Source of the DNA: CAVQFO01 sp963711725
GTDB lineage: Bacteria; Pseudomonadota; Gammaproteobacteria; Nitrococcales; Aquisalimonadaceae
Direction: 5' to 3'
Assembly: GCA_963711725.1 (NCBI GenBank)
Contig: CAVQFO010000053.1
Location: 1-51,824 of the forward strand
Length of the DNA stretch: 51,824 nucleotides
Positions 8,916 through 18,342 of this stretch are shown one piece after another. The first letter of the stretch is position 1, and every line of letters starts with the position of its first letter. The position numbers and the translations under genes were made by a program. The notes under the pieces were generated by a model. It was not told the origin of the DNA, did not search any database, and worked only from the letters and a program-made list of their open reading frames with translations.

Positions 8916-9257
8916 GGGCTGTGTCTCCCTGTGTTGTGGCCGTGAGGGTGGCGTTGCGTTACGGACAAACCTGCCGCCGGCGCGAAGCCGGGGACCGCGG
9001 GCGGTTCGAGGACTCGTGCGGCATCGGCTCGCGGCGCTCACAGCCACTTGTTTGATGTACCGGGTAGATTGCGACGCCGCCGGGAACGTTCAACCGACGC
9101 CGCTGGGGTAGGCCCTAGGGAGACGCTGATCTATGCACACACCCGAGTTACGGCCGGAAAGGCCGACCTGGGGTGTTGTTGCGCTAAACCGAAGAATGTG
9201 ACGAAGGCGCGCCATTCCAATAGGTGCGCGGTCGAACTCGTTCGCGACCGCTGCCGG
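8916..9257. other. Intergenic region without recognisable gene
   Basis: About 340 bp lie between the patatin start and the 3' end of the GGDEF gene. It should hold the patatin promoter. A small hairpin (CGGCC-GGAAA-GGCCG near 9154-9168) is visible. I see no coding signature, RNA gene or clear promoter boxes. Confidence 0.5.
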
Positions 9258-10448
9258 CTATGGCGCGCTGGAGGATGGATCAAGTTCGCCGCAGACCGCC
9301 TCACAGCTGCGATCGACCCGAACCTGATTTCGGCCCGACCGCTTGGCTTCGTACAAGGCGGCGTCGGCCCGACGACAGAGCGACTCCACGGAATCACCTG
9401 CCTGCAACTCGGTGACGCCCACGGAAACGGTTACGGCGAGCCCCGGTTGGACCGAAGCCCAGTTTGCGCCTTGCACAGCATCGCGGATGCGTTCCACCAC
9501 CGCCGCCCCAGCGGCGAGCGGGGTTTGGCGCAACACAAGCAGAAACTCCTCCCCACCGTAGCGCCCGAGCCGGTCGTTCTGGCGAAGGCTTGCCGTGGCG
9601 ATTTCCGTAAACCGGGTCAGCACCTGATCGCCCACAAGATGGCCGTAACGGTCGTTCACCTGCTTGAAGTGGTCGATATCGAACATGGCCACGCAGATCG
9701 GTTCACCGGTTAGTGTGGCGGCACTGGCCTCTTCTTCCAGGCAAGCCATGATGGCGCGTCGATTCCAGGCCTGAGTCAGCTCGTCGACCCGGGCCAGGTG
9801 CTCGACCGCGTTCATGGTGGTGCGCAAAGCGGAATTGCGGTCGCGCAGCCGGTCCCGCAGGTGAGTCACGCGGCGACTCAGGAATACCACGCGCCCCACG
9901 GAAGAGCAGAACATCAGCCAGGTGGCGACTCGCAGCGCCCAGGTGCTGTCGGGGATAACCACGGGTTGCGGAGAGGAGACCAGCACGAAACCCACGCCCG
10001 TGGTGACGACCAGCCAGCTTACGGAGAACTGCCGCGTGTTCATGGAGAGCGCCCCGAACGCGGCGACAATGAAGATGTTCGTCAGAAAGACGATGCCCAC
10101 TTCGGGCGCGAACTGCAGAAACAGCAGTTGGATCAGATAACCTGTTGCCGCGCCGACCAGAGTCAGATCGGGATCGGCGGCTCGCAGATTCCAGCCGCGG
10201 ACGATGACAAGAGCGTAGAAGCCGATGGAACCGAGGCCGGCCAGCAGATAGAGCATCGGGATCGAAGGCGAGGTCGCCCCCAAAGCGGCGTACACGCCCA
10301 GCCACAGCGCGTCGAGGCCGTAGCTGGCGGCCGCCATGGCCAAAACCAAAAGCCGTATCCGCTGGTGGCGCCCGGCACGGGAGGTAACCGGGTCGCTCGG
10401 CGCACCCGGCGGTGTTTGCTGCCCGGCCGGCCGCCCCCGCAATCCCAT
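9258..10448 (-). CDS. Membrane-anchored diguanylate cyclase (GGDEF)
   Basis: 396 residues. The N-terminal half has about six hydrophobic helices (residues about 30-200), followed by a short helical linker and a GGDEF domain in the C-terminal half. The active-site motif is GGEEF (RYGGEEFLLVLR). DIDHFKQVNDRYGHLVGDQ and the terminal ADAALYEAKRSGRNQV are canonical, so cyclic di-GMP synthesis from two GTP is expected. An inhibitory RxxD site is present five residues before GGEEF (RQND-RLGRY-GGEEF), which predicts product feedback. The start at 10448 has AAGGAGCAGGC upstream. No EAL domain is present. The input signal is unknown. Confidence 0.92.
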   Translation of the reverse strand: MGLRGRPAGQQTPPGAPSDPVTSRAGRHQRIRLLVLAMAAASYGLDALWLGVYAALGATSPSIPMLYLLAGLGSIGFYALVIVRGWNLRAADPDLTLVGAATGYLIQLLFLQFAPEVGIVFLTNIFIVAAFGALSMNTRQFSVSWLVVTTGVGFVLVSSPQPVVIPDSTWALRVATWLMFCSSVGRVVFLSRRVTHLRDRLRDRNSALRTTMNAVEHLARVDELTQAWNRRAIMACLEEEASAATLTGEPICVAMFDIDHFKQVNDRYGHLVGDQVLTRFTEIATASLRQNDRLGRYGGEEFLLVLRQTPLAAGAAVVERIRDAVQGANWASVQPGLAVTVSVGVTELQAGDSVESLCRRADAALYEAKRSGRNQVRVDRSCEAVCGELDPSSSAP

Positions 10449-10611
10449 GCCTGCTCCTTGCGGCGGAGCACCCCGTCATGCGCCGACGCTGCTATCGTGT
10501 TCTTGTTTCTTCTCCTTTCGATACTAATCCATGGACCCCGGGCCCAGTGTGAAATTCATCACAACGGGCCTGGGGTCGGCCAAGTCCGTTCAAGCCGATC
10601 CGACAGCCTCG

Positions 10612-11721
10612 TCAGCTGTCGAACACAATGACCCCTCGCGCGTTGGCTCCCGCCTCCAGATCCGCGAAAGCCTGGGGCGCCTCGTCGATGCTGTAGGTGC
10701 GCGTGACCAGTTCATCCAGCATCAACCGCCCCCGCCGGTAAAGCGACAGCAGGCGTGGGAAGTCGTACTGAGGCCGGGCGGAGCCGTACCAGCTCCCCAC
10801 GACTGCGCGTTCGTCCATGGGCAAGAGCACGGTCCGCAAGGTGGTTTGATCCTTGCCGCCTGCCACGCCCACCACCACCGCGGTGCCGCCCTTGCCCAAA
10901 GCGTTGTAGGCCTGGGTTACCACGGCGCCGCTGCCCACGCATTCGAAGGCGTAGTCGACGCCGCCGGTCAGCTTGCGAATGGCCTTGGCCGCGTCCTCCA
11001 CGTCGCTGATATTGATGAGGTCCGTGGCCCCGAACTGCCGCGCCAGCTCCAGCTTCGGATTGCTGGTGTCCACGGCGATTATGGTATCGGCTCCGGCGAT
11101 GCGGCAGCCCTGAATCACGTTCAGGCCGACACCGCCGACCCCAAATACCGCCGCGGTGGAACCGGCTTCCACGCCGGCCGTATTGATCACTGCCCCCACG
11201 CCGGTCATGACGGCGCAGCCAACCAGCGCCGCCCGTTCCAGGGGCACGTCGTCCGCGATCTTCACGGCGTTGTCCACGTGCAAGGTGGCGTATTCGGCCA
11301 TCACGCCGCACCCGGAGAAGATGTTCAGGGGATTGCCCTGAGCATCGTGGGTGCGCACCGTTCCGTCCGGGAGCTGATAAAAGCTCTTCGATGCCTGCTC
11401 GCAAAGCACGGGACGGCCGCGCACACAGTTGCGGCATTTGCCGCACATGGACACGAAAGAGCTGAGCACGGCGTCGCCTTCCTTGAAGCGCGTGACGCCC
11501 TCGCCGACCTCGACCACGATGCCGGCGCCCTCGTGGCCGAGAATCACGGGCGGGGGCAGCGGCAACGTTCCGTTGGTGGCCGAGAGGTCGCTGTGGCAGA
11601 CGCCGCACGCCACCAGCTTGATGGTGATCTCGTCGCGCTTGGGCGGGTCCACCGTGATTTCCTCCACGGTGATTGGCGCGTTGACCTCGCGGCAGATCGC
11701 CGCCTTGGCCTTTCGACTCAT
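10612..11721 (-). CDS. Zinc-dependent medium-chain alcohol dehydrogenase
   Basis: 369 residues from the ATG at 11721 (AAGGAGAATACCG directly before). Catalytic zinc ligands appear in CGVCHSD and GHEGAG. A structural-zinc lobe follows (CGKCRNCVRGRPVLCE). The Rossmann motif is GVGGVGLNVIQG near residue 195, with an acidic residue after it (AVDTSNPK) indicating NAD+ preference. It is 31 bp downstream of the aldehyde dehydrogenase gene and very probably co-transcribed. The pair could oxidise an alcohol to the aldehyde and then the acid. It resembles class III/aryl-alcohol-type enzymes, but the substrate cannot be named from sequence. Confidence 0.88.
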   Translation of the reverse strand: MSRKAKAAICREVNAPITVEEITVDPPKRDEITIKLVACGVCHSDLSATNGTLPLPPPVILGHEGAGIVVEVGEGVTRFKEGDAVLSSFVSMCGKCRNCVRGRPVLCEQASKSFYQLPDGTVRTHDAQGNPLNIFSGCGVMAEYATLHVDNAVKIADDVPLERAALVGCAVMTGVGAVINTAGVEAGSTAAVFGVGGVGLNVIQGCRIAGADTIIAVDTSNPKLELARQFGATDLINISDVEDAAKAIRKLTGGVDYAFECVGSGAVVTQAYNALGKGGTAVVVGVAGGKDQTTLRTVLLPMDERAVVGSWYGSARPQYDFPRLLSLYRRGRLMLDELVTRTYSIDEAPQAFADLEAGANARGVIVFDS

Positions 11722-11752
11722 CGGTATTCTCCTTTTGGGCGTGGTGCCGGGC

Positions 11753-13210
11753 TCAGAGCCCGCCCACGCACAGGTACTTGATTTCCAGGTATTCGTCGAT
11801 GCCGTATTTGGACCCTTCACGGCCGAAGCCGGACTCCTTGACGCCGCCGAAGGGCATGACTTCCGAGGTGAAGCTCACCTCGTTGGCGCCGACCATGCCG
11901 TATTCCAAGGCCTCGCCCACGCGCCAGGTCCGGCCCATGTCGCGGGTGAAGAAGTAGGCCGCCAGGCCGTAGGGCGTATCGTTGGCGAGCCGGATCGCCT
12001 CCTCCTCGTCGGAGAAGCGGTGCACGCCGGCCACCGGGCCGAAGATCTCGTTGGAGAAGACATTCATCGCCGGTTCGACCCCCGTGAGCACGGTGGGCTG
12101 GAAGAAGGTCTGGCCCAGTTCGTGGCGCTTGCCGCCGCGGGCGACGCTAGCGCCCTTGTCCACGGCGTCGGCTACCAGCCCTTCCACCTTGTCCAGGGCC
12201 TTGCTGTTGATCAGCGGCCCGATGTTCGTCTCGGGGTCGGCGCCCGGCCCCATGTTGAGGCCGTCCACGGCCTTGGACAGGTGCTCCACGAAGGCGTCGT
12301 GGATGCCGTCCTGCACCAGCATGCGGTTGGCGCAGATACAGGTCTGGCCGGCGTTGATGAACTTGATTCCCATGGCGCTGGCCACCGCCGTCTTCAGGTC
12401 GGCATCGTCGAAAACGATGAATGGCGCGTTGCCACCCAACTCCAGGCTGAGCTTCTTCAGGGTATCGCTGCACTGGGACATCAGGAGCTTGCCCACCTGG
12501 GTGGACCCCGTGAACGACAGCTTGCGCACCGTGGGATTGCGCGCGAACTCGCCGCCCACCTCGGCGCCGTGGCTGGCGGGCAGGACATTGATCACCCCCG
12601 TGGGGAAGCCGGCCCGATGAGCCAGCTCGGCCAGGGCCAGGGCGGACAAGGGGGTGTCTTCCGCCGGCTTGATGACCACGGTGCAGCCGGCGGCCAACGC
12701 CGGCGCGATCTTGCGGGTAATCATCGCGCTGGGGAAGTTCCACGGCGTAATGGCGGCGACCACGCCTACCGGCTGCTTCAAAACGAATTCACGCCTGCGC
12801 CCGTTCTGGGGCGCCAACACGTCCCCTTCGATCCGCTTGGCCTCCTCGGCGAACCATTCGACGTAGGCCGCGCCGTGCAGGACCTCGCCGAACGCCTCTT
12901 TGGCCGGTTTGCCCTGTTCGGCGGTCATGATCGCCGCCAGATCCTTGGCGTTGGCCTTGATCAGATCGAACCAGGCCCGCAGCAAAGCCGAGCGTTTCCG
13001 GGCCGGCGTGGCACGCCATTCGCTCCAGGCCGCATCGGCGGCTTCAATGGCCCGCACCGCGTCTTTCGCGGTCATGTCGGGTACGTCGCAAATCTTGTCG
13101 CCGGTTGCCGGGTTGAACACATCGAACCGGCTGCCGCCCGAGCCCGCGGTCCATTCACCGGCGACATAGGCCTCCTGCCGAAGCAACGACGGGTCGCTGA
13201 GCTTCACCAT
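11753..13210 (-). CDS. Succinate-semialdehyde dehydrogenase-like aldehyde dehydrogenase (GabD type)
   Basis: 485 residues from the ATG at 13210, which follows GGAGGTAACACCC. The frame is open further upstream but without homology. The family motifs are clear: TPWNFPSAMITRKIAPALAA, LELGGNAPF with the general-base Glu, GQTCICANR with the catalytic Cys, and EIFGPV. Overall it reads like NADP-dependent succinate-semialdehyde dehydrogenase (GabD), which converts succinate semialdehyde to succinate, although related semialdehydes are possible. No GABA transaminase is nearby; instead an alcohol dehydrogenase follows. A 4-hydroxybutyrate or diol-type route would therefore also fit. The promoter region upstream carries the shared palindrome (see 13312-13369). 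Confidence 0.85.
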   Translation of the reverse strand: MVKLSDPSLLRQEAYVAGEWTAGSGGSRFDVFNPATGDKICDVPDMTAKDAVRAIEAADAAWSEWRATPARKRSALLRAWFDLIKANAKDLAAIMTAEQGKPAKEAFGEVLHGAAYVEWFAEEAKRIEGDVLAPQNGRRREFVLKQPVGVVAAITPWNFPSAMITRKIAPALAAGCTVVIKPAEDTPLSALALAELAHRAGFPTGVINVLPASHGAEVGGEFARNPTVRKLSFTGSTQVGKLLMSQCSDTLKKLSLELGGNAPFIVFDDADLKTAVASAMGIKFINAGQTCICANRMLVQDGIHDAFVEHLSKAVDGLNMGPGADPETNIGPLINSKALDKVEGLVADAVDKGASVARGGKRHELGQTFFQPTVLTGVEPAMNVFSNEIFGPVAGVHRFSDEEEAIRLANDTPYGLAAYFFTRDMGRTWRVGEALEYGMVGANEVSFTSEVMPFGGVKESGFGREGSKYGIDEYLEIKYLCVGGL

Positions 13211-13311
13211 GGGTGTTACCTCCACTGATCTTGATGGCGTCCGCCGTCGATACCGCGGCGGAGCAAGGTGTGCGGCGCCGGTTCGGCATCGGTGGCGCGT
13301 GGCAAACCCGA

Positions 13312-13369
13312 AATCTGGCACGATACGGGTCGCTTGTCAAAATGCGGAACAAGAATCCGCTAGGCGGAA
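13312..13369 (-). promoter_or_regulatory. Promoter and 15-bp palindromic operator upstream of the GabD-like/ADH operon
   Basis: Operator half-sites ATCCGC-TAG-GCGGAA occupy 13355-13369. Fourteen base pairs further in the minus-strand direction is a -35 box TTGACA (complement of 13335-13340). A 17-bp spacer follows, then CAGATT (complement of 13312-13317). An additional GCGGAAC half-site lies at 13344-13350. The arrangement is repeated at four other promoters of the window, which is the main support. Which regulator binds is inferred (IclR family). Confidence 0.7.
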
Positions 13370-13446
13370 CTTCGTGCATCAATCCACAGGCCCGGGCGTG
13401 TCCGAAGACCCGACCGGCGTGGGGGCACCGCTGGACGGCCCACCCC

Positions 13447-15120
13447 TCAGGCGGACTCCCGCCACTCCTGTTCCTGCAGGGCCCGCCAGTTGATCTTGCC
13501 GGTGGGCGAACGCGGCAACTCCTCGACGAATTCAATCCGTTCGGGGCACTTGTAGGCGGACATGCGCTCGCGGCACCACTCCATGATCTCGGTGTCGGTT
13601 ACCTTACCGGCCTGATCCGCGGCGAGCACGATATAGGCCTTCACCGTTTCACCACGGCGCTTGTGCGGCGCCGAGATGACACAGGCCTCCTGAATGGCCG
13701 GGTGTGAAAAAAGCATGGATTCCACTTCCGCGGGCCACACTTTGAACCCCGAGGCGTTGATCATCCGCTTGATCCGATCGACCAGGAAGAAATAGCCCTC
13801 ATCGTCGAAGTACCCCAGATCGCCGGTGCGCAGGAAGCGCTTGCCATCGATTTCGATGAACGCCAGCTGGGTTTCCTCGGGCCGGTTCCAGTAGCCCTCG
13901 AACACCTGGGGGCCGTGGGTGACGATCTCGCCGACCTCGTTGGGGCCCAGCTCGTCCATAGAATCCACGTCCACCACCCGCGAATCCACTCCGAATGTAG
14001 GGATGCCCAGGCATTGCGCCTTGGGCGAGTCCGGCGGATTGGTATGCGTGCCGGCCATGGTCTCGGACAAGCCGTAGCCCTCGATATAGTGCAACCCCGT
14101 CATTTCGTGGAGCTTGCTCTCCACGGCCTTGGGCATGGCGGCGCCGCCGCCGCCGATGCGCCGCAAGCTGGACAGGTCGAAATTGCGGACGTCCGGATCG
14201 GAGAGCATGTCCATGACCATGGTGGCGATGTTGGTCCAGCCCGTGACCCGGTATCGCTCGATCAGGCGAGCAGCGGTCTTGCGGTCCCAGCGGTTCATCA
14301 GGACCACAGTGGAGCCGGAAAACACGGCCCCGTTCATACCCGTCTGCATGCCGGTCACGTGAAACAGGGGCAGGGTCAGCAGGTTGACCTCGTCGGGCGT
14401 GGTACCGCCCAGCCAGGCGGGGCCGGAAACCGTGGTTGCCATAACCGAGCGATGTGTGTGAACGCAGCCCTTGGGCATGCCGGTGGTGCCGGAACTGTAG
14501 ACCAGGACGGCCATGTCCTCCGGGGCGGCCTCATGAGGCCGGGGCTCGTGCCCCGCGCCGATGGCGTCGGACCATAAGGTCACGCCGGGCCGGGTGATCG
14601 CCTTGCGCGGGGCGGCCAGGGCGTCCGGCAGATCCAGATCGGTATGGTCGGGCAGGTAATCGCTGTAGGCGGCCACGATGACGTGGGACAAGGCGCCGTC
14701 GGCGTCGCCCATGAGCGGTTCCAACAGGGGGAAGAGCTCCTGGCCGCACAATGCCACCTTGGCGTTGGTGTCGGCCACGTAGTGCTGAAGCTCGGCGGTG
14801 CGGTTCATGGGGTTGACCGGCACCACCACGGCGTCGGCCCGCAGCACCGCGTAATAGGCGACCACAAACTGGGGGGAATTCTGCATGTCCAGCAGCACAC
14901 GATCGCCGCGATTGACGCCCAGTTCCTGGAGGAACCCCGCCAGGGCATCCACCTCGTCGCGGAGCCGCCCGTAGGCAATCGACCGCCCGTAGAAGATGAT
15001 GGCTTCGTGATCAGGGTATCGGCGCGCCGATATCTCGAGATTCGTGTACAGGCTGGTGGCCGGAAGGGTCAGACTGTGGGGTGCTTTCTCCGGCCATACC
15101 TGCCGGTGCCGATCAAACAT
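13447..15120 (-). CDS. Acyl-CoA ligase (AMP-forming, long-/medium-chain type)
   Basis: 557 residues from the ATG at 15120, which has GGAGGAGAGGG upstream. AMP-binding motifs in order: YSSGTTGMPKGCVHTH (P-loop-like), IEGYGLSETMAGTH, TGDLGYFDDEGYFFLVDRIK, INASGFKVWPAEVE and the C-terminal PTGKINWR with the adenylation Lys. The enzyme activates a carboxylic acid to its CoA thioester. It resembles fatty-acid-CoA ligases of the FadD3/long-chain type, but chain length or ring preference cannot be read. It is transcribed alone on the minus strand and divergent from the alpha/beta hydrolase, with the shared operator between them. A decayed close paralogue is at 20318-21230. Confidence 0.88.
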   Translation of the reverse strand: MFDRHRQVWPEKAPHSLTLPATSLYTNLEISARRYPDHEAIIFYGRSIAYGRLRDEVDALAGFLQELGVNRGDRVLLDMQNSPQFVVAYYAVLRADAVVVPVNPMNRTAELQHYVADTNAKVALCGQELFPLLEPLMGDADGALSHVIVAAYSDYLPDHTDLDLPDALAAPRKAITRPGVTLWSDAIGAGHEPRPHEAAPEDMAVLVYSSGTTGMPKGCVHTHRSVMATTVSGPAWLGGTTPDEVNLLTLPLFHVTGMQTGMNGAVFSGSTVVLMNRWDRKTAARLIERYRVTGWTNIATMVMDMLSDPDVRNFDLSSLRRIGGGGAAMPKAVESKLHEMTGLHYIEGYGLSETMAGTHTNPPDSPKAQCLGIPTFGVDSRVVDVDSMDELGPNEVGEIVTHGPQVFEGYWNRPEETQLAFIEIDGKRFLRTGDLGYFDDEGYFFLVDRIKRMINASGFKVWPAEVESMLFSHPAIQEACVISAPHKRRGETVKAYIVLAADQAGKVTDTEIMEWCRERMSAYKCPERIEFVEELPRSPTGKINWRALQEQEWRESA

Positions 15121-15244
15121 GGTCCCTCTCCTCCTATAGTTATAGGGGATATGCCGATCCTTTCCGCGAGCATCCGCGGACCGGCCTTCCCATCCGGGGC
15201 GAGACGCAATAGCCGTCTCAAAATCCCTTGTCTCTCTGGCCTCA

Positions 15245-15304
15245 AACTTGTCACGTCCCGCCCGCGTCGTCAATAATCATAAAACACGATTTCGCTTAGC
15301 GGAA
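15245..15304 (-). promoter_or_regulatory. Promoter and palindromic operator of the acyl-CoA ligase
   Basis: Operator TTTCGC-TTA-GCGGAA at 15290-15304. The minus-strand -35 TTGACG (complement of 15268-15273) is 16 bp away. A 17-bp spacer then leads to CAAGTT (complement of 15245-15250). The site also sits 37 bp before the divergent hydrolase gene and may affect it. Confidence 0.68.
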
Positions 15305-15341
15305 TTTACCCGCGCAGGTCGGGCCAAATCCGGAGGGATAC

Positions 15342-16280
15342 ATGTTCTTCAGCATCGCCGTTCCCAGCGCTGTCATCGGCGGCACCTACTTCTGGCGCCA
15401 ATGGCTGGCGTACCAGACGACCCCACAGCGGCATGCCGAGCCCTTCGACGGCGTCGTCTACCAGGTGGGCCAGGCCGCGGTGGCGGAACGACGCTGCGAG
15501 AACCCGCGTGCCACGGTGGTCGCCATGCATGGTTTCGCGGAGGACATGCGCTATTTCACCGACTACTACAGCGAAAAGGACGTGCAGTTGATCGCCCTGA
15601 CCAGTTGCGGCTACCACATCCCCATCGAGCAGCCGCACTACCAGGCCGCGGACTGGCCGGCGGAACCGGATGAACCGGAGGACACCATCGAATACGACGC
15701 GCAGGTGCTGCTCCAGGCCCTGGAACACCTGCCCCGGTCCAATACGGTTCGCGTCCACGGGCATTCCCGGGGCGGGGCCGTGGTGATCGAGGCGGCCTCC
15801 CGGCGGCCGGACCTCTTCGAATCCGTGGAAGTCGTTCTGGAGGCGCCGGTGCTGCCGGGCGGCAAGGCCTACCGGGAAATCTCGGCCATGGAGCTGTGGA
15901 TGCTGCCATTCATGATGCCCGTCTGGCGCCACCAGCCCATCAACTCCCGGAACCGGGGCGCGTGGGGGCCGCTGGAGAACGAACGCAAACGGGAATTGAT
16001 CGAAGGTCTGCCGTTCAACGCCAGGACCAGCGGCACCATGGTCCGCAACATCTCCTCCATCGAATCCTGGATGCGCGAGCGGGATGAAGGGGTTTACCAG
16101 CACCTGCGCAGGGGAACCATCCTGGTCCCGGAGCGGGACAAGGTGCTGGACGCCGCCCTGATGGAGTCCAGTGCCCGCGCCGCTCCGGCCCTGGATATCA
16201 GGTTGGTCCCCGGTTGCAGCCATTTCGTCCTGTTCGACCAGCCCGAGGCGATTCCTCCGTTGCCGGGATTAGCGCCCTAG
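15342..16280 (+). CDS. Alpha/beta-hydrolase-fold protein
   Basis: 312 residues. It shows the beta-strand/oxyanion segment VVAMHGFAEDMRYF near residue 60 and a nucleophile elbow GHSRGG near residue 147. A C-terminal His lies in PGCSHFVLFDQPE, so the Ser-His part of a catalytic triad is visible. The first residues include a short hydrophobic stretch (SIAVPSAVIGGTYF) that could anchor the protein. GGAGGGATAC precedes the ATG. The gene is divergent from the acyl-CoA ligase and shares its operator region. A role as an esterase/thioesterase in the same pathway is a guess; no specific family is recognised. Confidence 0.75.
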   Translation: MFFSIAVPSAVIGGTYFWRQWLAYQTTPQRHAEPFDGVVYQVGQAAVAERRCENPRATVVAMHGFAEDMRYFTDYYSEKDVQLIALTSCGYHIPIEQPHYQAADWPAEPDEPEDTIEYDAQVLLQALEHLPRSNTVRVHGHSRGGAVVIEAASRRPDLFESVEVVLEAPVLPGGKAYREISAMELWMLPFMMPVWRHQPINSRNRGAWGPLENERKRELIEGLPFNARTSGTMVRNISSIESWMRERDEGVYQHLRRGTILVPERDKVLDAALMESSARAAPALDIRLVPGCSHFVLFDQPEAIPPLPGLAP

Positions 16281-16362
16281 CAGCTTGTCGGAATCGTCGG
16301 ATTACGCCTGACGTGGCGTGTCTTGCGATGCAATCCATATCACGAGGGCAAGCGGTTTCTCC

Positions 16363-18150
16363 CTATAGACAGTCCGGGTCCGTCGCCAGCGCCGGGCTGT
16401 CCAGACGCCGCAGGTCCGCCGCCAGCTGCCGCGCAGTGGCGACGTCGTAGTAGAAGAAGTGCCGGCAGGCGGCGATCTTGCCCCGATAGAAGTGATCATC
16501 CACGTGAGGCGCCGCAACCAGCGCCTGCTCCAGCCACAGCCAAGCCACCACGGCATGACCGAGCATGTGCAGGTACTGCCAGGCGTCGGCCAGGGCGCGT
16601 TCGGGATCGCCCTGCTCGGCGCAGCGTCGCAGTACGGCGGTTGTCTCCAGCGCTTCGCTCAAAAGGGCCTCCAGGTCATCGGCCCACTTCTGCGTCTCGC
16701 CCCCGGCCGCCCGGGCCGAACTGCAGGTACTCCGGATGCGCGAAACCAGCAGTTCAAGCCCGGCGCCCTCCGCGGCCGCCACCTTGCGGCCGAGCAGGTC
16801 CATGGCCTGGATACCGTTGGTGCCCTCGTGGATGGGATTGAGGCGATTGTCGCGGTAGAGCTGTTCGACCGGATATTCGCGGGTGTAGCCGTAGCCGCCG
16901 AGGACCTGAATCGCCAGGTCGTTGGCCTGCACGCAGAAGTGCGAGGGCCAGGCCTTGGCGATGGGCGTAATCAGGTCCAGCAGCAACGCGGCTTCCCGAC
17001 GCGCTTCCGGCGAGGGCTGGGTTGCCTTGTCGTCCGCCAGGCGGGCGGAATACAGGCACAGCGCCAACGCGCCCTCCACATAGGCCTTCTGGGTCAACAG
17101 CATTCTCCGCACATCGGGATGGAGGACCAGGGGCACCGGCGGCGCGGCCGGATCCTTCGAGGCCAACGGGCGCCCCTGGGTGCGGCCCCGAGCATAGGCC
17201 AGCGATTCCAGATAGCCGGCGTAGCCCAGCATGGCGGCGCCCAAACCCACGCCGATACGCGCTTCGTTCATCATGTGGAACATGTAGCGCAGGCCCTGAT
17301 GGGGTTCCCCCACCAGATAGCCCACGCATTCTCCGCGCTCGCCGAAGTTGAGCATGGTGGAGGTTGTCCCGCGATAGCCCATCTTGTGAATCAGGCCGCC
17401 CAGGCTCACGTCGTTGCGCCGGGCCGGACGGCCCTGGTCGTCGAGCAGGTACTTGGGCACGATGAACAGCGAGATCCCCTTCACCCCCGGCGGCCCTCCC
17501 GGGATCTTGGCCAGTACCAGATGCACGATGTTCTCGCTCAACTCGTGGTCGCCGCCGGAAATGAAGATCTTGTTGCCCGACAGGCGGTAGGTCCCGTCGT
17601 CCTGGGGCACTGCGGTGGTACGAATATCGCCCAGCGATGAACCGGCCTGGGGCTCGGTCAGCACCATGGTGCCGAAGAACCGCCCCTCCAGCATGGGCCG
17701 GACGTAGCGCTCGATCTGCTCCGCGCTGCCATGGGCCAGCAGGAGGTTGGAGGCGGCGCCGGTAAGAAGGACGTACGCCGTGGTGGAGACATTCGCGCCC
17801 TTGAGGAACGCGAGGCAGGCTTGTGAGATCGTCAGGGGCAATTGCATGCCGCCCATTTCATAGTCCTGCCCGGCGGCGAGGAAACCCGACTCGCAGAGCG
17901 CGTCCACCGCCGTTTTCACTTCCGGGATCATGTGGACCCGTTCGCCGTCGAAATGCGGCTCGTGGGCATCGGCCTTGGCGTTGTGCCCCACGAACAAGTC
18001 CTCGGCGATGCGGTATGCCGTATCCAGGGCGGCGTCGAAGGTCTCACGGTTGTGTTCGGCATAGCGCTCGCGGTCGCACAGTTCCTCCGCGCGCAAGACC
18101 TCGTAGAGCAGGAACTCCAGGTCCCGGCGATTGGCAAACTGGTGTGCCAT
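16363..18150 (-). CDS. Acyl-CoA dehydrogenase, long (about 600-residue) type
   Basis: 595 residues from the ATG at 18150 (CCGGAGGAGTATTC upstream). It has the N-terminal extension and C-terminal extra helical domain of the AidB/FadE5-like large acyl-CoA dehydrogenases. Visible motifs are LTEPQAGSSLGDIRT and GNKIFISGGDHE for FAD/substrate binding, VQVLGGYGYTREYPVE-type sequence (IQVLGGYGYTREYPVE), and the catalytic Glu in IHEGTNGIQAMDLLGRK at about residue 440. It introduces the 2,3-double bond into an acyl-CoA and passes electrons to ETF; etfD, the ETF:quinone oxidoreductase gene, is at 47-48.7 kb. Divergent from the MaoC hydratase, which would act on its product. Confidence 0.9.
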   Translation of the reverse strand: MAHQFANRRDLEFLLYEVLRAEELCDRERYAEHNRETFDAALDTAYRIAEDLFVGHNAKADAHEPHFDGERVHMIPEVKTAVDALCESGFLAAGQDYEMGGMQLPLTISQACLAFLKGANVSTTAYVLLTGAASNLLLAHGSAEQIERYVRPMLEGRFFGTMVLTEPQAGSSLGDIRTTAVPQDDGTYRLSGNKIFISGGDHELSENIVHLVLAKIPGGPPGVKGISLFIVPKYLLDDQGRPARRNDVSLGGLIHKMGYRGTTSTMLNFGERGECVGYLVGEPHQGLRYMFHMMNEARIGVGLGAAMLGYAGYLESLAYARGRTQGRPLASKDPAAPPVPLVLHPDVRRMLLTQKAYVEGALALCLYSARLADDKATQPSPEARREAALLLDLITPIAKAWPSHFCVQANDLAIQVLGGYGYTREYPVEQLYRDNRLNPIHEGTNGIQAMDLLGRKVAAAEGAGLELLVSRIRSTCSSARAAGGETQKWADDLEALLSEALETTAVLRRCAEQGDPERALADAWQYLHMLGHAVVAWLWLEQALVAAPHVDDHFYRGKIAACRHFFYYDVATARQLAADLRRLDSPALATDPDCL

Positions 18151-18260
18151 GAATACTCCTCCGGCAGGAAAATGCGCACCGGGTCCGGGGTCCCGATTCC
18201 GGCGCGCCGGTGATCGTCCAGGGGCCAGCGAAAACGCCGTCTCCCTTGCTGTTTCGCCCC

Positions 18261-18319
18261 AGTATAGGGTAAGAAGAAAGGGAGGCAATAATTATGGAAT
18301 GATGTTCCGCTTTGCGAAA
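18261..18319 (-). promoter_or_regulatory. Promoter and palindromic operator between acyl-CoA dehydrogenase and MaoC gene
   Basis: Operator TTCCGC-TTT-GCGAAA at 18305-18319. On the minus strand, 16 bp further, TTGCCT (complement of 18283-18288) and TATACT (complement of 18261-18266) form a -35/-10 pair with 16-bp spacing. The operator also lies 24 bp before the + strand MaoC start. Confidence 0.7.
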
Positions 18320-18342
18320 TTTTACGAGCCGGGAGGTGCTGC